Positions 22,905 through 32,403 of a stretch of DNA of 64,000 bases are shown here, piece after piece. Under the pieces are notes generated by a model that saw only the letters and a list, made by a program, of their open reading frames with translations, ran no database searches and was not told the origin of the DNA. Both the position numbers and the translations under genes were made by a program. Positions within the stretch are counted from its first letter, which is position 1; every line of letters begins with the position of its first letter. The stretch is from NCBI GenBank assembly GCA_965208015.1, contig OZ242308.1:1240001-1304000 (forward strand), given 5' to 3'. Source of the stretch: Bin87 sp965208015. Lineage in GTDB: Bacteria; Chloroflexota; Dehalococcoidia; Lucifugimonadales; UBA3495.

Positions 22905-24164
22905 ATGGCTACGGGACTGCTGGCGGGAGTTACGGTTCTGGATTTCACGGCCGCGTTCGTCGGGCCGTATTGCAGCCGCATCATGGCCGACATGGGCGCG
23001 GAGGTGATCAAGATCGAGCGGCCCGTCGCGGACCAGGAAGAGCGGTTCACGCCGGAGTCGCTGCCCACGCGCAACGGTGTGCCCTACCTGCACCTCAACG
23101 GCGGCAAGAAGAGCCTGTGCGTGGACCTCAAGACGGAGGCGGGGCTGGAGATCGTTCACGCGCTGGTGAAACGGGCCGACGTGTTCGTGGAGAACTACAC
23201 CCCCCACGTGGTGCGGAGCTACGGGCTGGACTATCCCAACCTGCGCCGGCTGAACCCGGGCATCATCATGTGCTCCATGACCGGCTACGGGCAGGATGGG
23301 TTCGGCCACAACCCCGATCACGTCTGCACTGATCCGGTGGCGCAGGCCGTCAGCGGCCTCAACTGGATCACCGGCGAGCGAGACGGCGCGCCGTATACCA
23401 TCGGCGGCGGTATCGGCGACACCGTCACCGGCATGACCGGGGCAATGGCCGTGGGCTACGCGCTGTTTCACCGCCAGCGCACCGGCGAGGGCCAGTACAT
23501 CGACCTGTCCATGATCGACAGCCTGCTGTTCCTCGACTCGCTGGCGATGCCCCACGTAGCGGCCAACCACGGGGTTCCGCTCCACTACCGCAACGGGGAG
23601 CAGAACACCTACACCTTTCCCATGGGCATACTGAAGGCCCGGGACGGATACATCTCGCTGCAAGCGCCGGGGCAGGGGCCCAACAGCGCGTGGGGCCGGC
23701 TGTGCGAGTGCATGGGTCGGGAGGACCTGATCGAGGACCCGCGCTACTTGACGGACGACGACCGGGTGGAGCGACGGGACGAAATCGTGGGCATCGTCGA
23801 GGAATGGCTGCAAACCCTGCCGGACGACGAGGCGGCGCTGCTGGTGCTGGCGGAGGCGCGCATCTCGTCAGGGCCGGTGCTATCTCAAGAGGAGATCTGG
23901 AACCACCCGCACTACAACGAGCGCGGGGCGTTCCAGGAGATCGAGTATCCTGAAGTCGGGCGGGTGGGAGTGGTGTCGCCGCCGTACCGCTTCTCGGCGA
24001 CGCCGGCCGCGGTGAGCGGTCCCGCGCCGCAACTGGGTGAGCACAACTACGAGGTTCTAGCCGAGCACCTGGAGTACTCGGCTCATGATGTGGCATCGTT
24101 GATCAACGCCGGCGTACTGTATGTGTCGCCAGGGGCCAGGAGGCGGCGAGCCGGCTCCGGTTAG
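22905..24164 (+). CDS. Class III CoA-transferase (CaiB/BaiF family)
   Basis: 419 residues, AAGGAGG before the ATG. LLAGVTVLDFTAAFVGPYCS and MGAEVIKIERP are the family start; GEGQYIDLSMIDSLLFL carries the catalytic aspartate that forms the acyl anhydride with the carboxylate substrate. The C-terminal LGEHNYEVLAEHL is the family end. These enzymes move CoA between organic acids (carnitine, formate/oxalate, bile acids, succinyl donors). First of three in this window. Confidence 0.93.
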   Translation: MATGLLAGVTVLDFTAAFVGPYCSRIMADMGAEVIKIERPVADQEERFTPESLPTRNGVPYLHLNGGKKSLCVDLKTEAGLEIVHALVKRADVFVENYTPHVVRSYGLDYPNLRRLNPGIIMCSMTGYGQDGFGHNPDHVCTDPVAQAVSGLNWITGERDGAPYTIGGGIGDTVTGMTGAMAVGYALFHRQRTGEGQYIDLSMIDSLLFLDSLAMPHVAANHGVPLHYRNGEQNTYTFPMGILKARDGYISLQAPGQGPNSAWGRLCECMGREDLIEDPRYLTDDDRVERRDEIVGIVEEWLQTLPDDEAALLVLAEARISSGPVLSQEEIWNHPHYNERGAFQEIEYPEVGRVGVVSPPYRFSATPAAVSGPAPQLGEHNYEVLAEHLEYSAHDVASLINAGVLYVSPGARRRRAGSG

Positions 24165-24203
24165 ACCCGGGCCGCTATCCGTAGGGCTTTCTGGCTTCGG
24201 CGG

Positions 24204-26474
24204 CTACTGGAACACGCTATCCACCGTGCCCGGCACGCCCAGGTTCTGGACGCGCCGATCTTCGGAACCGGGCGTCTCCGCCATGTTGAACGGACGGTCG
24301 ACGTGGAAGTGTGCCAGGTATTCGGCGAGAGCGTCCTGCTCTGAACCCGCCGCGGCAAAATCGGCTGAGTTGGAATCGACCGGCTGCGGTCCGTCGATGA
24401 TCCCGTTGCCATTGGTGTCGGGGAAGTCGGCGTCTGGAGGGTTGTACTGGCCGGCTTCGCCCGTCAGGTCCACCCGCCCGGGCAGCGGCGCCGTGAAGGG
24501 GTAGCCGTCGCCGCCGTTGGCCAGGAAGTTCAGCGTCGCCATCTTGATGACGCGGTCGGGATCCCCCGCCAGAGCGCCGTCCACCACCACCCGGTCGGCT
24601 ACGGCTCTATCCTCGCCGATCACCGCCAGGGATTGGATGCGCTCCCCGATGGGCGCATCCGGATCAAAGCTGAACCTCATCCCGCCAACCTGCGGAAAGC
24701 GTCCTTCCCGAACTTCGCCCACTCCGTCGAAGCCGATGCTGTACTCCATGATGGCGGCAAACTGCTCTGCCGTGAGCGGCACGATGACCAGCCCGTTGTT
24801 GAAGCGCAGGGAGCCCTCAACGTCGAACTGTGAGATGTCACCCTCGGCTTTGCCGGTCGCAGGGTTGGCCGCCGACGGGAGATACTGCACCTCCGCGGGA
24901 TCAGTGGAACCGGGAGGCTGAACAACCAGTCCGATGTCGTCGCGGATGCCGCCGCCGTTTTTGAGTGATACCTGCACCTCGGGGTCAACCTGCCGGGCCA
25001 GCCACAGGTTAGCGTCGGCGACGAGATTGCCGAGATTGCTCTCCTGGGTGCGCACGGTGCTGCGGCGTCCGTCGAGGTACACGGCGGCAGAACCAAGGAT
25101 GTTGCCGTCCCGGGCGGCGATCACCTTGCGCAGCGCGTCCGCGACCCGGGTCACCTCCGCGATGGGCGCGCCGGAGAACGCCTGACCGCCCTGCGTGTCG
25201 GTGGCATAAGCTCCGCTCTGGTAGGGGTCTATCGAGGCCGGGATGATATACCCGTCGGAGTCGAAATCCACCACCAGCCGGCCCAGATACCTGTAGTCGC
25301 CGTCGGTGTTCACCAGCAGGACCGGCGCGCCGCTGGGACTCCGATAGGTCAGCGGGTAGGTTCCGGCGGCCGTGTCGCCGGGTCGCAGCCGGTCAGTCTC
25401 GTCGGCCAGCAGCGTATTCGACCCGCCCCCGATGATGACGTCCACGTTCTCCAGGCGGGGAGCCAGGGCCTGCTCGATGTCAAGACGCTGCATGTGCCCC
25501 AGCAGGATGATCTTGTTGATGCTCTGGTCAGTCAGGGCGTCCACCTCGTTCTGGATGATGGCGGCCAGCGCGTCCAGGTTGTCGGGGTCTTGTGGACCCA
25601 CCGCGATACCGCCGGCGCCGGTTATGGAAGCCAGCCGGGGAGTGGTGGCACCCACGACACCGATGCGCTCGCCGCCGACGGTCACCACTGCGCTGGCGGC
25701 CACGCTGCCGCCCACCAGCATGGTCTCCTGCCCGTCCTCAACCACCAGCGGTTCGAGGTTCTCGTCTGCCGCGAAATCCAGGTTGGCGGAAAGGTAGGGA
25801 AAGCGGGCGCCCGGGTACATCGCGCCGTCTTCCGTCTCAGCGCCAATGATGGATGCGAAGGCGCCGGTGCCATGGTCGAGTTCGTGGTTGCCCACCGCCG
25901 AAGCCTGGAACCCCATGGCATTCATGAATGCCACGTCACCGCGCCCGTTACCGGGAATGCCCAGCACCCCGGCCGCGGCGTCATCGCCGGCGGCGAAATA
26001 GCGCGGGCCGGGGATGTAGTTGTCACCGGAGCTGAGAACGATGGTATGGTCCGGGTACTGGGAACGAAAGCCATCAAGGATGGCGGAGAAGTTCTCCACG
26101 TTTTCCAGCGCGCCCACCGCGCTGTCCATGTCGGCGGCGTGAAGGATCTGGAGAGTGAAAACCGGCTCGGCGTCTGCGGAGGACTCGGCGGGAATTATCA
26201 TTTCCAGGCGGGCTTCAATGTGAGACAGTCGGTCGTCTACTCCGGCGGAAAGCCGGTCGATGTCCTCTTGTGACACCCTCGAGGTTTCGGCGGGCGTGGC
26301 AGAAACCGCGGTTGCCGACGGCGCCGGCGCGCGCAGAGTTGCGACCTCCGCCCGCAGGGCGGCTATGTCGGCCTCAAGTTGCGACACATCGGGCGATGTG
26401 CTCCCGCTGCAGGCGACCAGTGAAAATAACGCCATTATGATGACTGACGTCATCCAAACCCGTTTTCGGTTCAT
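24204..26474 (-). CDS. 5'-nucleotidase/metallophosphoesterase-like lipoprotein with altered metal site
   Basis: 756 residues, AGGAGG eight bases before the ATG. Lipoprotein signal with lipobox LVAC (Cys22), a short coiled coil (about 32-47), then a UshA/YfkN-type two-domain layout: SSGDNYIPG and GNHELDHG of the catalytic domain, and the 5'-nucleotidase C domain (NLVADANLWLAR, NGGGIRDDIG, NNGLVIVPLTAEQF). The first ligand motif reads HAADMD instead of ND-x-H, and the usual GGHSH is GGGSN, so two metal-binding sites are changed. DTNGNGIIDG near the end resembles a dockerin/EF-hand calcium loop. Extracytoplasmic, probably phosphate acquisition. Confidence 0.82.
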   Translation of the reverse strand: MNRKRVWMTSVIIMALFSLVACSGSTSPDVSQLEADIAALRAEVATLRAPAPSATAVSATPAETSRVSQEDIDRLSAGVDDRLSHIEARLEMIIPAESSADAEPVFTLQILHAADMDSAVGALENVENFSAILDGFRSQYPDHTIVLSSGDNYIPGPRYFAAGDDAAAGVLGIPGNGRGDVAFMNAMGFQASAVGNHELDHGTGAFASIIGAETEDGAMYPGARFPYLSANLDFAADENLEPLVVEDGQETMLVGGSVAASAVVTVGGERIGVVGATTPRLASITGAGGIAVGPQDPDNLDALAAIIQNEVDALTDQSINKIILLGHMQRLDIEQALAPRLENVDVIIGGGSNTLLADETDRLRPGDTAAGTYPLTYRSPSGAPVLLVNTDGDYRYLGRLVVDFDSDGYIIPASIDPYQSGAYATDTQGGQAFSGAPIAEVTRVADALRKVIAARDGNILGSAAVYLDGRRSTVRTQESNLGNLVADANLWLARQVDPEVQVSLKNGGGIRDDIGLVVQPPGSTDPAEVQYLPSAANPATGKAEGDISQFDVEGSLRFNNGLVIVPLTAEQFAAIMEYSIGFDGVGEVREGRFPQVGGMRFSFDPDAPIGERIQSLAVIGEDRAVADRVVVDGALAGDPDRVIKMATLNFLANGGDGYPFTAPLPGRVDLTGEAGQYNPPDADFPDTNGNGIIDGPQPVDSNSADFAAAGSEQDALAEYLAHFHVDRPFNMAETPGSEDRRVQNLGVPGTVDSVFQ

Positions 26475-26741
26475 CGCAATTCCTCCTTGCCCGGCGCACC
26501 GCGATCGTCAGCGTGGTTCCGCGGAGCGGTGTAGTGTGATCAGACGAATCATACTGCCGTCATAGCCGTCGGTCTGGAGGGTGCGGCTGGCGTCCTCAAT
26601 ATGTGGCGGGGTGAAAGATCCGCTGAGAGTATGTCGCCCGGGTGGAATATCAGATGCGCCGGCGAGTGGTAACATGATTGGACGTCTATGCACGGATGCG
26701 GAAGACGATGAGCGGACACTTGAACACTGAGGATTTGCCAG

Positions 26742-27143
26742 ATGAATGAAGCCGCAGAGGCCAGGAAAGTGCTGGTGGTGGACGACGAGCCGGACGTGGA
26801 GCCGATGTTCCGGCAGCAGATGCGTCGCGAGGTCAGGGCCGGCCGGTACGAGTTCCTGTTCGCCCAGTCGGGGCGGCACGCGCTGGAGGTGCTGGAAGAG
26901 CATCCGGACGTAAGGCTGGTCATCACCGACCTGAACATGCCGGAGATGAACGGGTGGGAGCTGCTGGATGCGCTCGGGGAGCTGTGGCCCGAAATGCCGT
27001 CGATGGTGGTTTCGGCATACGGTGATGAGGAGAACGCGAGGCGTGCTGAGGCTAGCGGCGCGAGCGGCTTCGTGGTGAAGCCGGTGAACTTCAGGGAGTT
27101 GAGGGAGAAGGTGGCAGCTTCTCTGGAGGACGGGGCCGACTGA
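26742..27143 (+). CDS. Stand-alone response-regulator receiver domain
   Basis: 133 residues. CheY-like: acidic pocket DDE at 14-16, phosphoacceptor Asp63 (VITDLNMP), Ser in VVSAYGD and Lys in FVVKPVNF. It has no output domain and no histidine kinase beside it, so it is an orphan single-domain regulator that could act by protein contact. It diverges from the 5'-nucleotidase gene across a 267-bp gap in which I see no clear promoter. Confidence 0.92.
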   Translation: MNEAAEARKVLVVDDEPDVEPMFRQQMRREVRAGRYEFLFAQSGRHALEVLEEHPDVRLVITDLNMPEMNGWELLDALGELWPEMPSMVVSAYGDEENARRAEASGASGFVVKPVNFRELREKVAASLEDGAD

Positions 27144-27250
27144 ATGGCCTGGTGAGCAAACCCGCCTCGGCGGAAATAGCGGTCAGTCCGGGCTGCGGCA
27201 ACCCAACGTCGCGGAGTGGTTTCCGTTGTGGATGTTGACCCAGAGGGACC

Positions 27251-27724
27251 GTGCGGCTCGGGTGCCCGGCTTTCCGGCGGTTCCTTGGAGCTCCCATCTT
27301 GTTGATCATTGCCCTCGTGTTCATCGTTCCCACCTTGGGGTCTCTGCTGTATCTGCTGACGCGCTCCAACTTGGACGGAGGGCAAAAACTCGTCACGTTG
27401 ATGATAGCTTTGGCGATTGCTGTCCCAGTGGGCGGTGGGGTTTGCCTTGCTTTCATGGTGGCTGGGCTCATATTGTTTTGGGACACCGGAATACCGGAAA
27501 ACGTCATTGCGGTATGGATTTCGCTGCCGGCATCGGCGGCGGGGTTTCTGGCGTTCGTGCTGACGGCGGCTGTCGCAGACAACCGCGCAGCGCGCACGGC
27601 CGAGGAAGCCGGGATGGAACCGTCGCGGCGGTCGGACACCGGCTTGCTCATGTTGATCTTGGGCCTGGCGTCTGCCATCGCAATCGTGATAGTACCGGCC
27701 TACATTTGCTCCGGCTTCCGCTAG
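27251..27724 (+). CDS. Integral membrane protein, unknown
   Basis: Up to 157 residues from a GTG at 27251; the exact start is uncertain. Four hydrophobic segments: APILLIIALVFIVPTLGSLL, LVTLMIALAIAVPVGGGVCL, AVWISLPASAAGFLAFVLTA and LLMLILGLASAIAIVIVPAY, with a charged loop between the third and fourth. No known family. It is the only hydrophobic frame in its region, which supports it being real. Confidence 0.55.
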   Translation: MRLGCPAFRRFLGAPILLIIALVFIVPTLGSLLYLLTRSNLDGGQKLVTLMIALAIAVPVGGGVCLAFMVAGLILFWDTGIPENVIAVWISLPASAAGFLAFVLTAAVADNRAARTAEEAGMEPSRRSDTGLLMLILGLASAIAIVIVPAYICSGFR

Positions 27725-28431
27725 GAGCCGCCACCAGCACTACGCGACGAATCAACGCGCCGGATACGGCGGCCAAGCCCATCATCCATCTGCAACTGCC
27801 CTCCTTATCTCGGCCTCACGCGAAATTCATCGGGCGAAGCCGATAATCCAAAGTGTACAATTCCGCCATCACTCGCGCTCCCATAAAGTCAGGATGGGCA
27901 TGGCTAAAGCGGCGCCCCGTATGAGCTTGCCGCCGCATCAGCGACGGCGTCGCGAATCGCCTGCAAATCGGTATTGGCCAACGCGGAGTGCGGCGCCTCC
28001 GGTGCGCCGCCTGGCCCACTGGTGCGCTGCATCAGCTTCAGGACTTGGAGATCGTTGCGTTCAAGCCGGCCCGTTCCGGGAAACCTCGGTCGCGCCGACG
28101 AATTCCGCCGGCGCGACCGGACTGACCGGATTTCAGCACCTCAGTGATCTGATCAGCGACTTTAGCCCAGAAAAAGTATGCCACTGAACCTGGTGGCACT
28201 GACGCCCGTTGGAAGGCCGCCAAAGCTGGAAAGGCGTCGGGACCGCAGTACCAGGAGAACGTCATCGTTGACTTGGACGGGAGTCGAAAGCGGTTCCCGA
28301 TTTGCTGGAACGCCTGCCACTGACGCCGGTGTTCCTGGCTGGGGATCCCGGTTGCGGTGTGCAAAGTCAGGGGACTGGTGCCAGTCCCCTGTTCGCAAAG
28401 CGGATGATTACAGCGTGTTGCCCGGACCGGG
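27725..28431. other. 707-bp stretch without a recognisable gene
   Basis: Several overlapping frames exist but none is convincing. A minus-strand frame ending at 27816 finishes ARVMAELYTLDYRLRPMNFA, which has a natural composition and might be the tail of a degraded gene; another minus frame (28038-28364) has no recognisable motif. The only clear structure is the hairpin at 28368-28391. Confidence 0.4.
28368..28391. terminator. Hairpin downstream of the zinc-binding lipoprotein gene
   Basis: CAGGGGACTGG-tg-CCAGTCCCCTG, 11-bp perfect arms, forty bases beyond the stop of the minus-strand lipoprotein gene. No T-run on that strand, so it may be an RNA-stabilising or pausing hairpin rather than a standard terminator. 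Confidence 0.5.
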
Positions 28432-30780
28432 TTACCGCAGGAATTGTGCCAACTGATCGGCGTTGGACCGCATCATGCCGATGTATTCCGGATATTCGTC
28501 GTCGGGCAGCGAACGGATAATGCCGACCTGGATGCCGGCGTCCCGGGCAACCTGCTGGAGGGCATCGTCGGAGAATTGGGTCTCCGCAAAGACGGCGGGC
28601 AGGCCATTGTGCTCCACCAGTTCCAGGACGTTGACGATGTCATCAGGGGAAACATCCCCGCCGTGGCCGCCGACGAAAGCCTGCACTTCCATGTCATAGC
28701 GCGCACCGAAGTACCCGAAGGCGTCGTGGAACGTCACCATCACGCGGAGGTTGTCAGGTATCGACGCCAGGGTGTCGGCGATGTATGCGTCCAAAGCTTC
28801 CAGTTCTTCAATGTACGCCGCCGAGTTGTTTAGGTAGGTTGCCGTGTTGTCCGGGTCCGCCTCGACCAGCCCGTTGGTGATTTGGTTCACGTAGTGAACC
28901 ACCAGGCGCGGGTCCTGCCAGAAGTGCGGGTCACCCGCGCCGTGGTCATGGCCGTGGTCATCGTGGCCGTGGTCGTCATGTCCCTCTTCATGGTGGTCAC
29001 CTTCGCCCAGGATACCGACGAAGGCAATTTTGGTGGGGGAGCCGGAGACTTCCCAGTGTCCCACCTCCTCCAGGTCGTGGGCGTCCAGCGCGATGACTTC
29101 GCCTTCGCCGGAGTTGGTGATGAAGATGTGTCCGGGTGCGGTGGCAATGTGGGGCCGTGCCCAGAAGCCGGGATCGATCTTACCGACCAGCGCGTCCGAG
29201 GTTGACGCCAGGAGGTCCAGGTCGTGGGCCTCGTACAGGCGGACCTCGCCGTCGCTCATGACCACGACCAGCAGTTCGCCGTCGTGGCTGAGCGCCACTT
29301 GGATGGGGCGCAGGTCCTCGGTGGCCGGGATGAGCTGCTCCATTTCGCCTTCTTCCGGCTCGACGACGTAGAGGCCGACGGCGGAGCCCAGGGCGAAGAA
29401 GTGATCCAGCCCGTAGTAGCCCCAAACGGAGGTGAGGCGGAAGTCGTCGGGTGAGCCGGCCGGGGCCGGGATGAAGGCATCGTGGTAGTGTCCGTCATGG
29501 GCTTCGACCATGAGGACGCCGCCAGTGCAGCCGAAGACGGCCATGTGACCGTTGCCGGCGTCGCCGTGGAGATCGGGGCAGCCTTCGGCGCGGTGCAGGG
29601 AGTGGCCGTGGAGGTCCCAGATCTCGGCGCCGATGGGCAGGCGGTAGTCGGAAGGGCTCTGGGCGTAGTCGGGGTGCTGGATGGTGACGGCGAAGAGGTC
29701 GCCTTCCAGCGGGATGACGGCGCCGTGGTGGGGGCCGGCGTTCATCCTGATCGGCACATAAGATGCCCCTTCTTCTTCCAGTTCGTGTTCGTTGAGCAGG
29801 ACGAAGTCGCCGGAGCCGTCGTAGTAGACGGTGGCCCATTCGCCGCCGACGTACATGTGGACGGGGCGATCGCCCGTTAGGTCGATGCCCAGGAGGCTAG
29901 CGTCCCGTTCCACCATGTCGAAGTGGTCGCCGTGGGCCTCCAGGTACATGCCGCCGTCGACGATGTTGACGGCGTTGGCGTCGCTGGAGACGGCGACGGC
30001 GAAACGCCCGCTCTTGGTAGGATAGATACGCCCGGCGCGGGAGCCGAGGTCGAACTCGTTCTGGTGGACGTGACCGGTTTCCAGATCGATGACCGACAGA
30101 GCCCCGGTTTCGCCGTCGCCGATCAAAAGACGGCCGGCGAGTTCAGTTGAGTGTTCGTCATCGTGCTCCATGCCGTGGTGGTCGCTTTCGGGGAAGGGCA
30201 GTTCAACCAACTCCTGGGGCTCCAGTCCTTCCGACGCGATCACACGAATGGCGTCGGCGGAGGAGGCGTTGTCGAGCAGATCTTCCACGTGGGCGGCGAG
30301 GTTGGTCCCGTTGCTGACCACGAGGTTGGCCTCCGCTATACGCACACTATCCGAGGGAGAGCTCTGCCACGTGTGGACGTCAGCGCCCGGTCTGACCAGG
30401 GCGTGCACCTGCACCAAATCGCCCCCCACCTGTCGCACCAGATCCGCGAGCACGGCGTTGCCGGTCACCACTTTGAGGGGCTCGCCTGACTCCGAGCCGC
30501 CGGCCGGGGAGGTTGGGGATGTCGAAGCCGCGGGTGTGGACGATCCTGCTGCCGTGGCGGGAACGGCCGGCGCGATAGGGGCGGCGGTTGGGTCGGCCGG
30601 TGCGGCTGCGACCGGCGGCGCGGAACCTGCGGCGGACGAGTTACCGGCCGGAGGGAGGTCCGGTTCCTCGCCCCCGCAGGCCGTCAGCAGCAGCGCAATT
30701 GCCGCCAGCGCGGTGAGAAGCGCCAGGGCCGGCCGCAGCGGGGAAATCGTGGACAAGGGCCGTCCGAGGGGTGGGTTCAT
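28432..30780 (-). CDS. ZnuA/AztC-type zinc-binding lipoprotein with an inserted AztD-like beta-propeller
   Basis: 782 residues from the ATG at 30780 (GGAG eight bases upstream). Lipobox LTAC (Cys35), Pro/Ala linker to about 98, then the N-lobe of a cluster A-I zinc-binding protein (LKVVTGNAVLADLVRQVGG; His136 in ADVHTWQSSPSD). At about 200-212 (HHGMEHDDEH) the fold is interrupted by a roughly 380-residue propeller with HGDHFDMV, GDRPVHMYVGGEWATVYYDG, GPHHGAVIPL and CPDLHGDAGNGHMAVFGC, closely like the zinc chaperone AztD. After a His/Asp loop (595-613) the C-lobe resumes: His619 (DPHFWQDP), His685 (FHDAFGYFG), AETQFSDD. Chaperone and receptor appear fused. No permease or ATPase is nearby. Confidence 0.88.
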   Translation of the reverse strand: MNPPLGRPLSTISPLRPALALLTALAAIALLLTACGGEEPDLPPAGNSSAAGSAPPVAAAPADPTAAPIAPAVPATAAGSSTPAASTSPTSPAGGSESGEPLKVVTGNAVLADLVRQVGGDLVQVHALVRPGADVHTWQSSPSDSVRIAEANLVVSNGTNLAAHVEDLLDNASSADAIRVIASEGLEPQELVELPFPESDHHGMEHDDEHSTELAGRLLIGDGETGALSVIDLETGHVHQNEFDLGSRAGRIYPTKSGRFAVAVSSDANAVNIVDGGMYLEAHGDHFDMVERDASLLGIDLTGDRPVHMYVGGEWATVYYDGSGDFVLLNEHELEEEGASYVPIRMNAGPHHGAVIPLEGDLFAVTIQHPDYAQSPSDYRLPIGAEIWDLHGHSLHRAEGCPDLHGDAGNGHMAVFGCTGGVLMVEAHDGHYHDAFIPAPAGSPDDFRLTSVWGYYGLDHFFALGSAVGLYVVEPEEGEMEQLIPATEDLRPIQVALSHDGELLVVVMSDGEVRLYEAHDLDLLASTSDALVGKIDPGFWARPHIATAPGHIFITNSGEGEVIALDAHDLEEVGHWEVSGSPTKIAFVGILGEGDHHEEGHDDHGHDDHGHDHGAGDPHFWQDPRLVVHYVNQITNGLVEADPDNTATYLNNSAAYIEELEALDAYIADTLASIPDNLRVMVTFHDAFGYFGARYDMEVQAFVGGHGGDVSPDDIVNVLELVEHNGLPAVFAETQFSDDALQQVARDAGIQVGIIRSLPDDEYPEYIGMMRSNADQLAQFLR

Positions 30781-30870
30781 GGGTTTTCTCCGTTGTTGTG
30801 GGTGTCGATTGCCGGTCCGATCAACCTGGCATAGCGGTGAGCACATGAATTGGTATGCTGTATCAATAAC

Positions 30871-30897
30871 TTTCAACCAAGATCATTGGTTTCAACC
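30871..30897. promoter_or_regulatory. Candidate operator upstream of the zinc lipoprotein gene
   Basis: TTTCAACC occurs at 30871-30878 and 30890-30897 (19-bp period), overlapping the inverted repeat AACCAA-gatca-TTGGTT at 30875-30891. The whole lies in an AT-rich stretch about 95 bp before the start codon, with a minus-strand -10-like TATTAT further upstream. It does not match a Zur box I know. Regulation by zinc is a guess from the gene served. Confidence 0.4.
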
Positions 30898-31448
30898 CTG
30901 GGCAATAATAGATACGATATATCAATAAAGCGGGGACAAAATAAAAGGCGTCGCATCCTTCCAGGTCCGCCGACGCTCCCCCATGCCCCGCACAACAGGT
31001 GATGGTGGTGCTCTTGGCGGCGGAGCGTGCGCGGGGGTGTTCGTGGCCGGAATGCTTGGTGGTTTCCACCATGATGATACCCAGTCTCGAATACTACCAT
31101 CGCGATTTTAGCGTGTCAACATCGGACGGAGTTGGTCTGACATCGGGATGGGACTGTAGCGCCGCGGCAATCATCGCCTGTGTACTGCTGGATCGGAGTT
31201 TCAGGTCGTTGCGGCCATGGACTTCCAACGGAAGGTCCGGGTGTACAGGCGACGTTTACGAGAGTGTCGATCAGGTTCCCAGCGACTATCAGGCCCACGA
31301 CCGGAGGATTTGCGCCGCGATCTCTGCTGAACCTGCTCAGTTGTGGCCCGGGGCGCAGTATTGGCAGGTGACCCACTGTCCGGCGTCAGTTAAAATTGCC
31401 GACCTATGGAGCATGTACACATTGCAAGTTGCGGCCAAGCTTGTTCTG
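30898..31448. other. 551-bp gap with a small His/Cys-rich minus frame
   Basis: The divergent region between the zinc lipoprotein and the SDR gene. A minus-strand frame from an ATG at 31072 encodes a short product with HSGHEH and TCCAGHGG, suggestive of metal binding, but it lacks a good ribosome site and runs into the promoter region. The rest of the gap shows no gene. Confidence 0.35.
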
Positions 31449-32318
31449 ATGAATAATCCGATGCAAGGCAAAATCTGTCTCATAACCGGAGGCAGCGACG
31501 GCATCGGCTACGCGGCCTCCCGCGAACTGGCCCGCATGGGCGCCAGGGTCATCATCGTAGGCCGCAACTCCAGCAAGACCGAAGCCGCCGTGCAGCGGAT
31601 CATCGCCGATACGGAGAACCCGGCGGTCGAGTACCTGTTGGCCGACCTTTCATCCCAACGCGAGGTGCGTCGCGTCGCTGCCGAAGCGGTGGAACTGGCG
31701 CCTTATCTGGATGTGCTGCTGAACAACGCCGGCGCCATCTTCTTGTCTGACAAGCGCAGTGCCGAGGGTATCGAGATGACCTTCGCACTGAACCACCTGA
31801 GCTACTTTCTGCTGACCAACCTGCTGCTCGACCATCTGCGGAAAGCTCCTCGGTCCCGGATAATCAACGTATCCTCTTGTGCCCATGAATCGCCGGGCAA
31901 GTTCCGGCTGGAAGACCTGCCTGAGCCTTCAAGCAATGGGGGATATCCGGCCTACAAACGTTCCAAGCTCTGCAACATCCTGTTCACCTACGAGCTGGCG
32001 CGGCGTCTGGAGGGCGAGAACATCACGGTAAATGCCCTGCATCCCGGTCTGGTGCGGACCAACATCGCCCGCAACAATGGGTTGCTGGGTCGTGTGGTCA
32101 ATTTCTTTATCGGGGTTCGCGGCGTTAGCCCAGACAAGGGAGCGGAGACGCCGGTGTACCTGGCCGTATCGCCCGAGGTTGAGGGTGTGACCGGAAAGTA
32201 TTTCGTAAACTGCCGCCCCGTGTCGTCTTCCGGCTTGAGCTACGATGCACAACTGGCTGCCCGGCTGTGGGATATGAGCGCGTCACTCACTAACGCGGGC
32301 GATCCACCGGCCTGCTGA
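31449..32318 (+). CDS. Short-chain dehydrogenase/reductase (retinol-dehydrogenase-like)
   Basis: About 289 residues. TGGSDGIGYAASREL is the Rossmann TGxxxGxG motif, NNAGAI the NNAG motif, NVSSCAHESPG the catalytic Ser strand and YPAYKRSKLCN supplies Tyr-x3-Lys. The order matches the retinol dehydrogenase/WWOX-like SDR group that uses NADP. Start uncertain: ATGs at 31413, 31449 and 31461 are all in frame and none has a strong ribosome site. Substrate unknown. Confidence 0.9.
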   Translation: MNNPMQGKICLITGGSDGIGYAASRELARMGARVIIVGRNSSKTEAAVQRIIADTENPAVEYLLADLSSQREVRRVAAEAVELAPYLDVLLNNAGAIFLSDKRSAEGIEMTFALNHLSYFLLTNLLLDHLRKAPRSRIINVSSCAHESPGKFRLEDLPEPSSNGGYPAYKRSKLCNILFTYELARRLEGENITVNALHPGLVRTNIARNNGLLGRVVNFFIGVRGVSPDKGAETPVYLAVSPEVEGVTGKYFVNCRPVSSSGLSYDAQLAARLWDMSASLTNAGDPPAC

Positions 32319-32403
32319 ACCGACGCCCCGGCGTGACCTGCCCGCACTATGTCGCCCTTGCCGCCCCGTGCGGTGCCCCGCGTAGACGCCCTGATAGGAA
32401 ATC

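Noticed and set aside
26508..27385. Minus-strand frames opposite the response regulator
   Set aside because: Shadows of a clear receiver domain with its complete acidic pocket on the plus strand.
28038..28364. A 108-codon minus frame in the 27.7-28.4 kb gap
   Set aside because: No motif, no ribosome site and an arginine-rich tail; it could be a decayed gene but I cannot support it.
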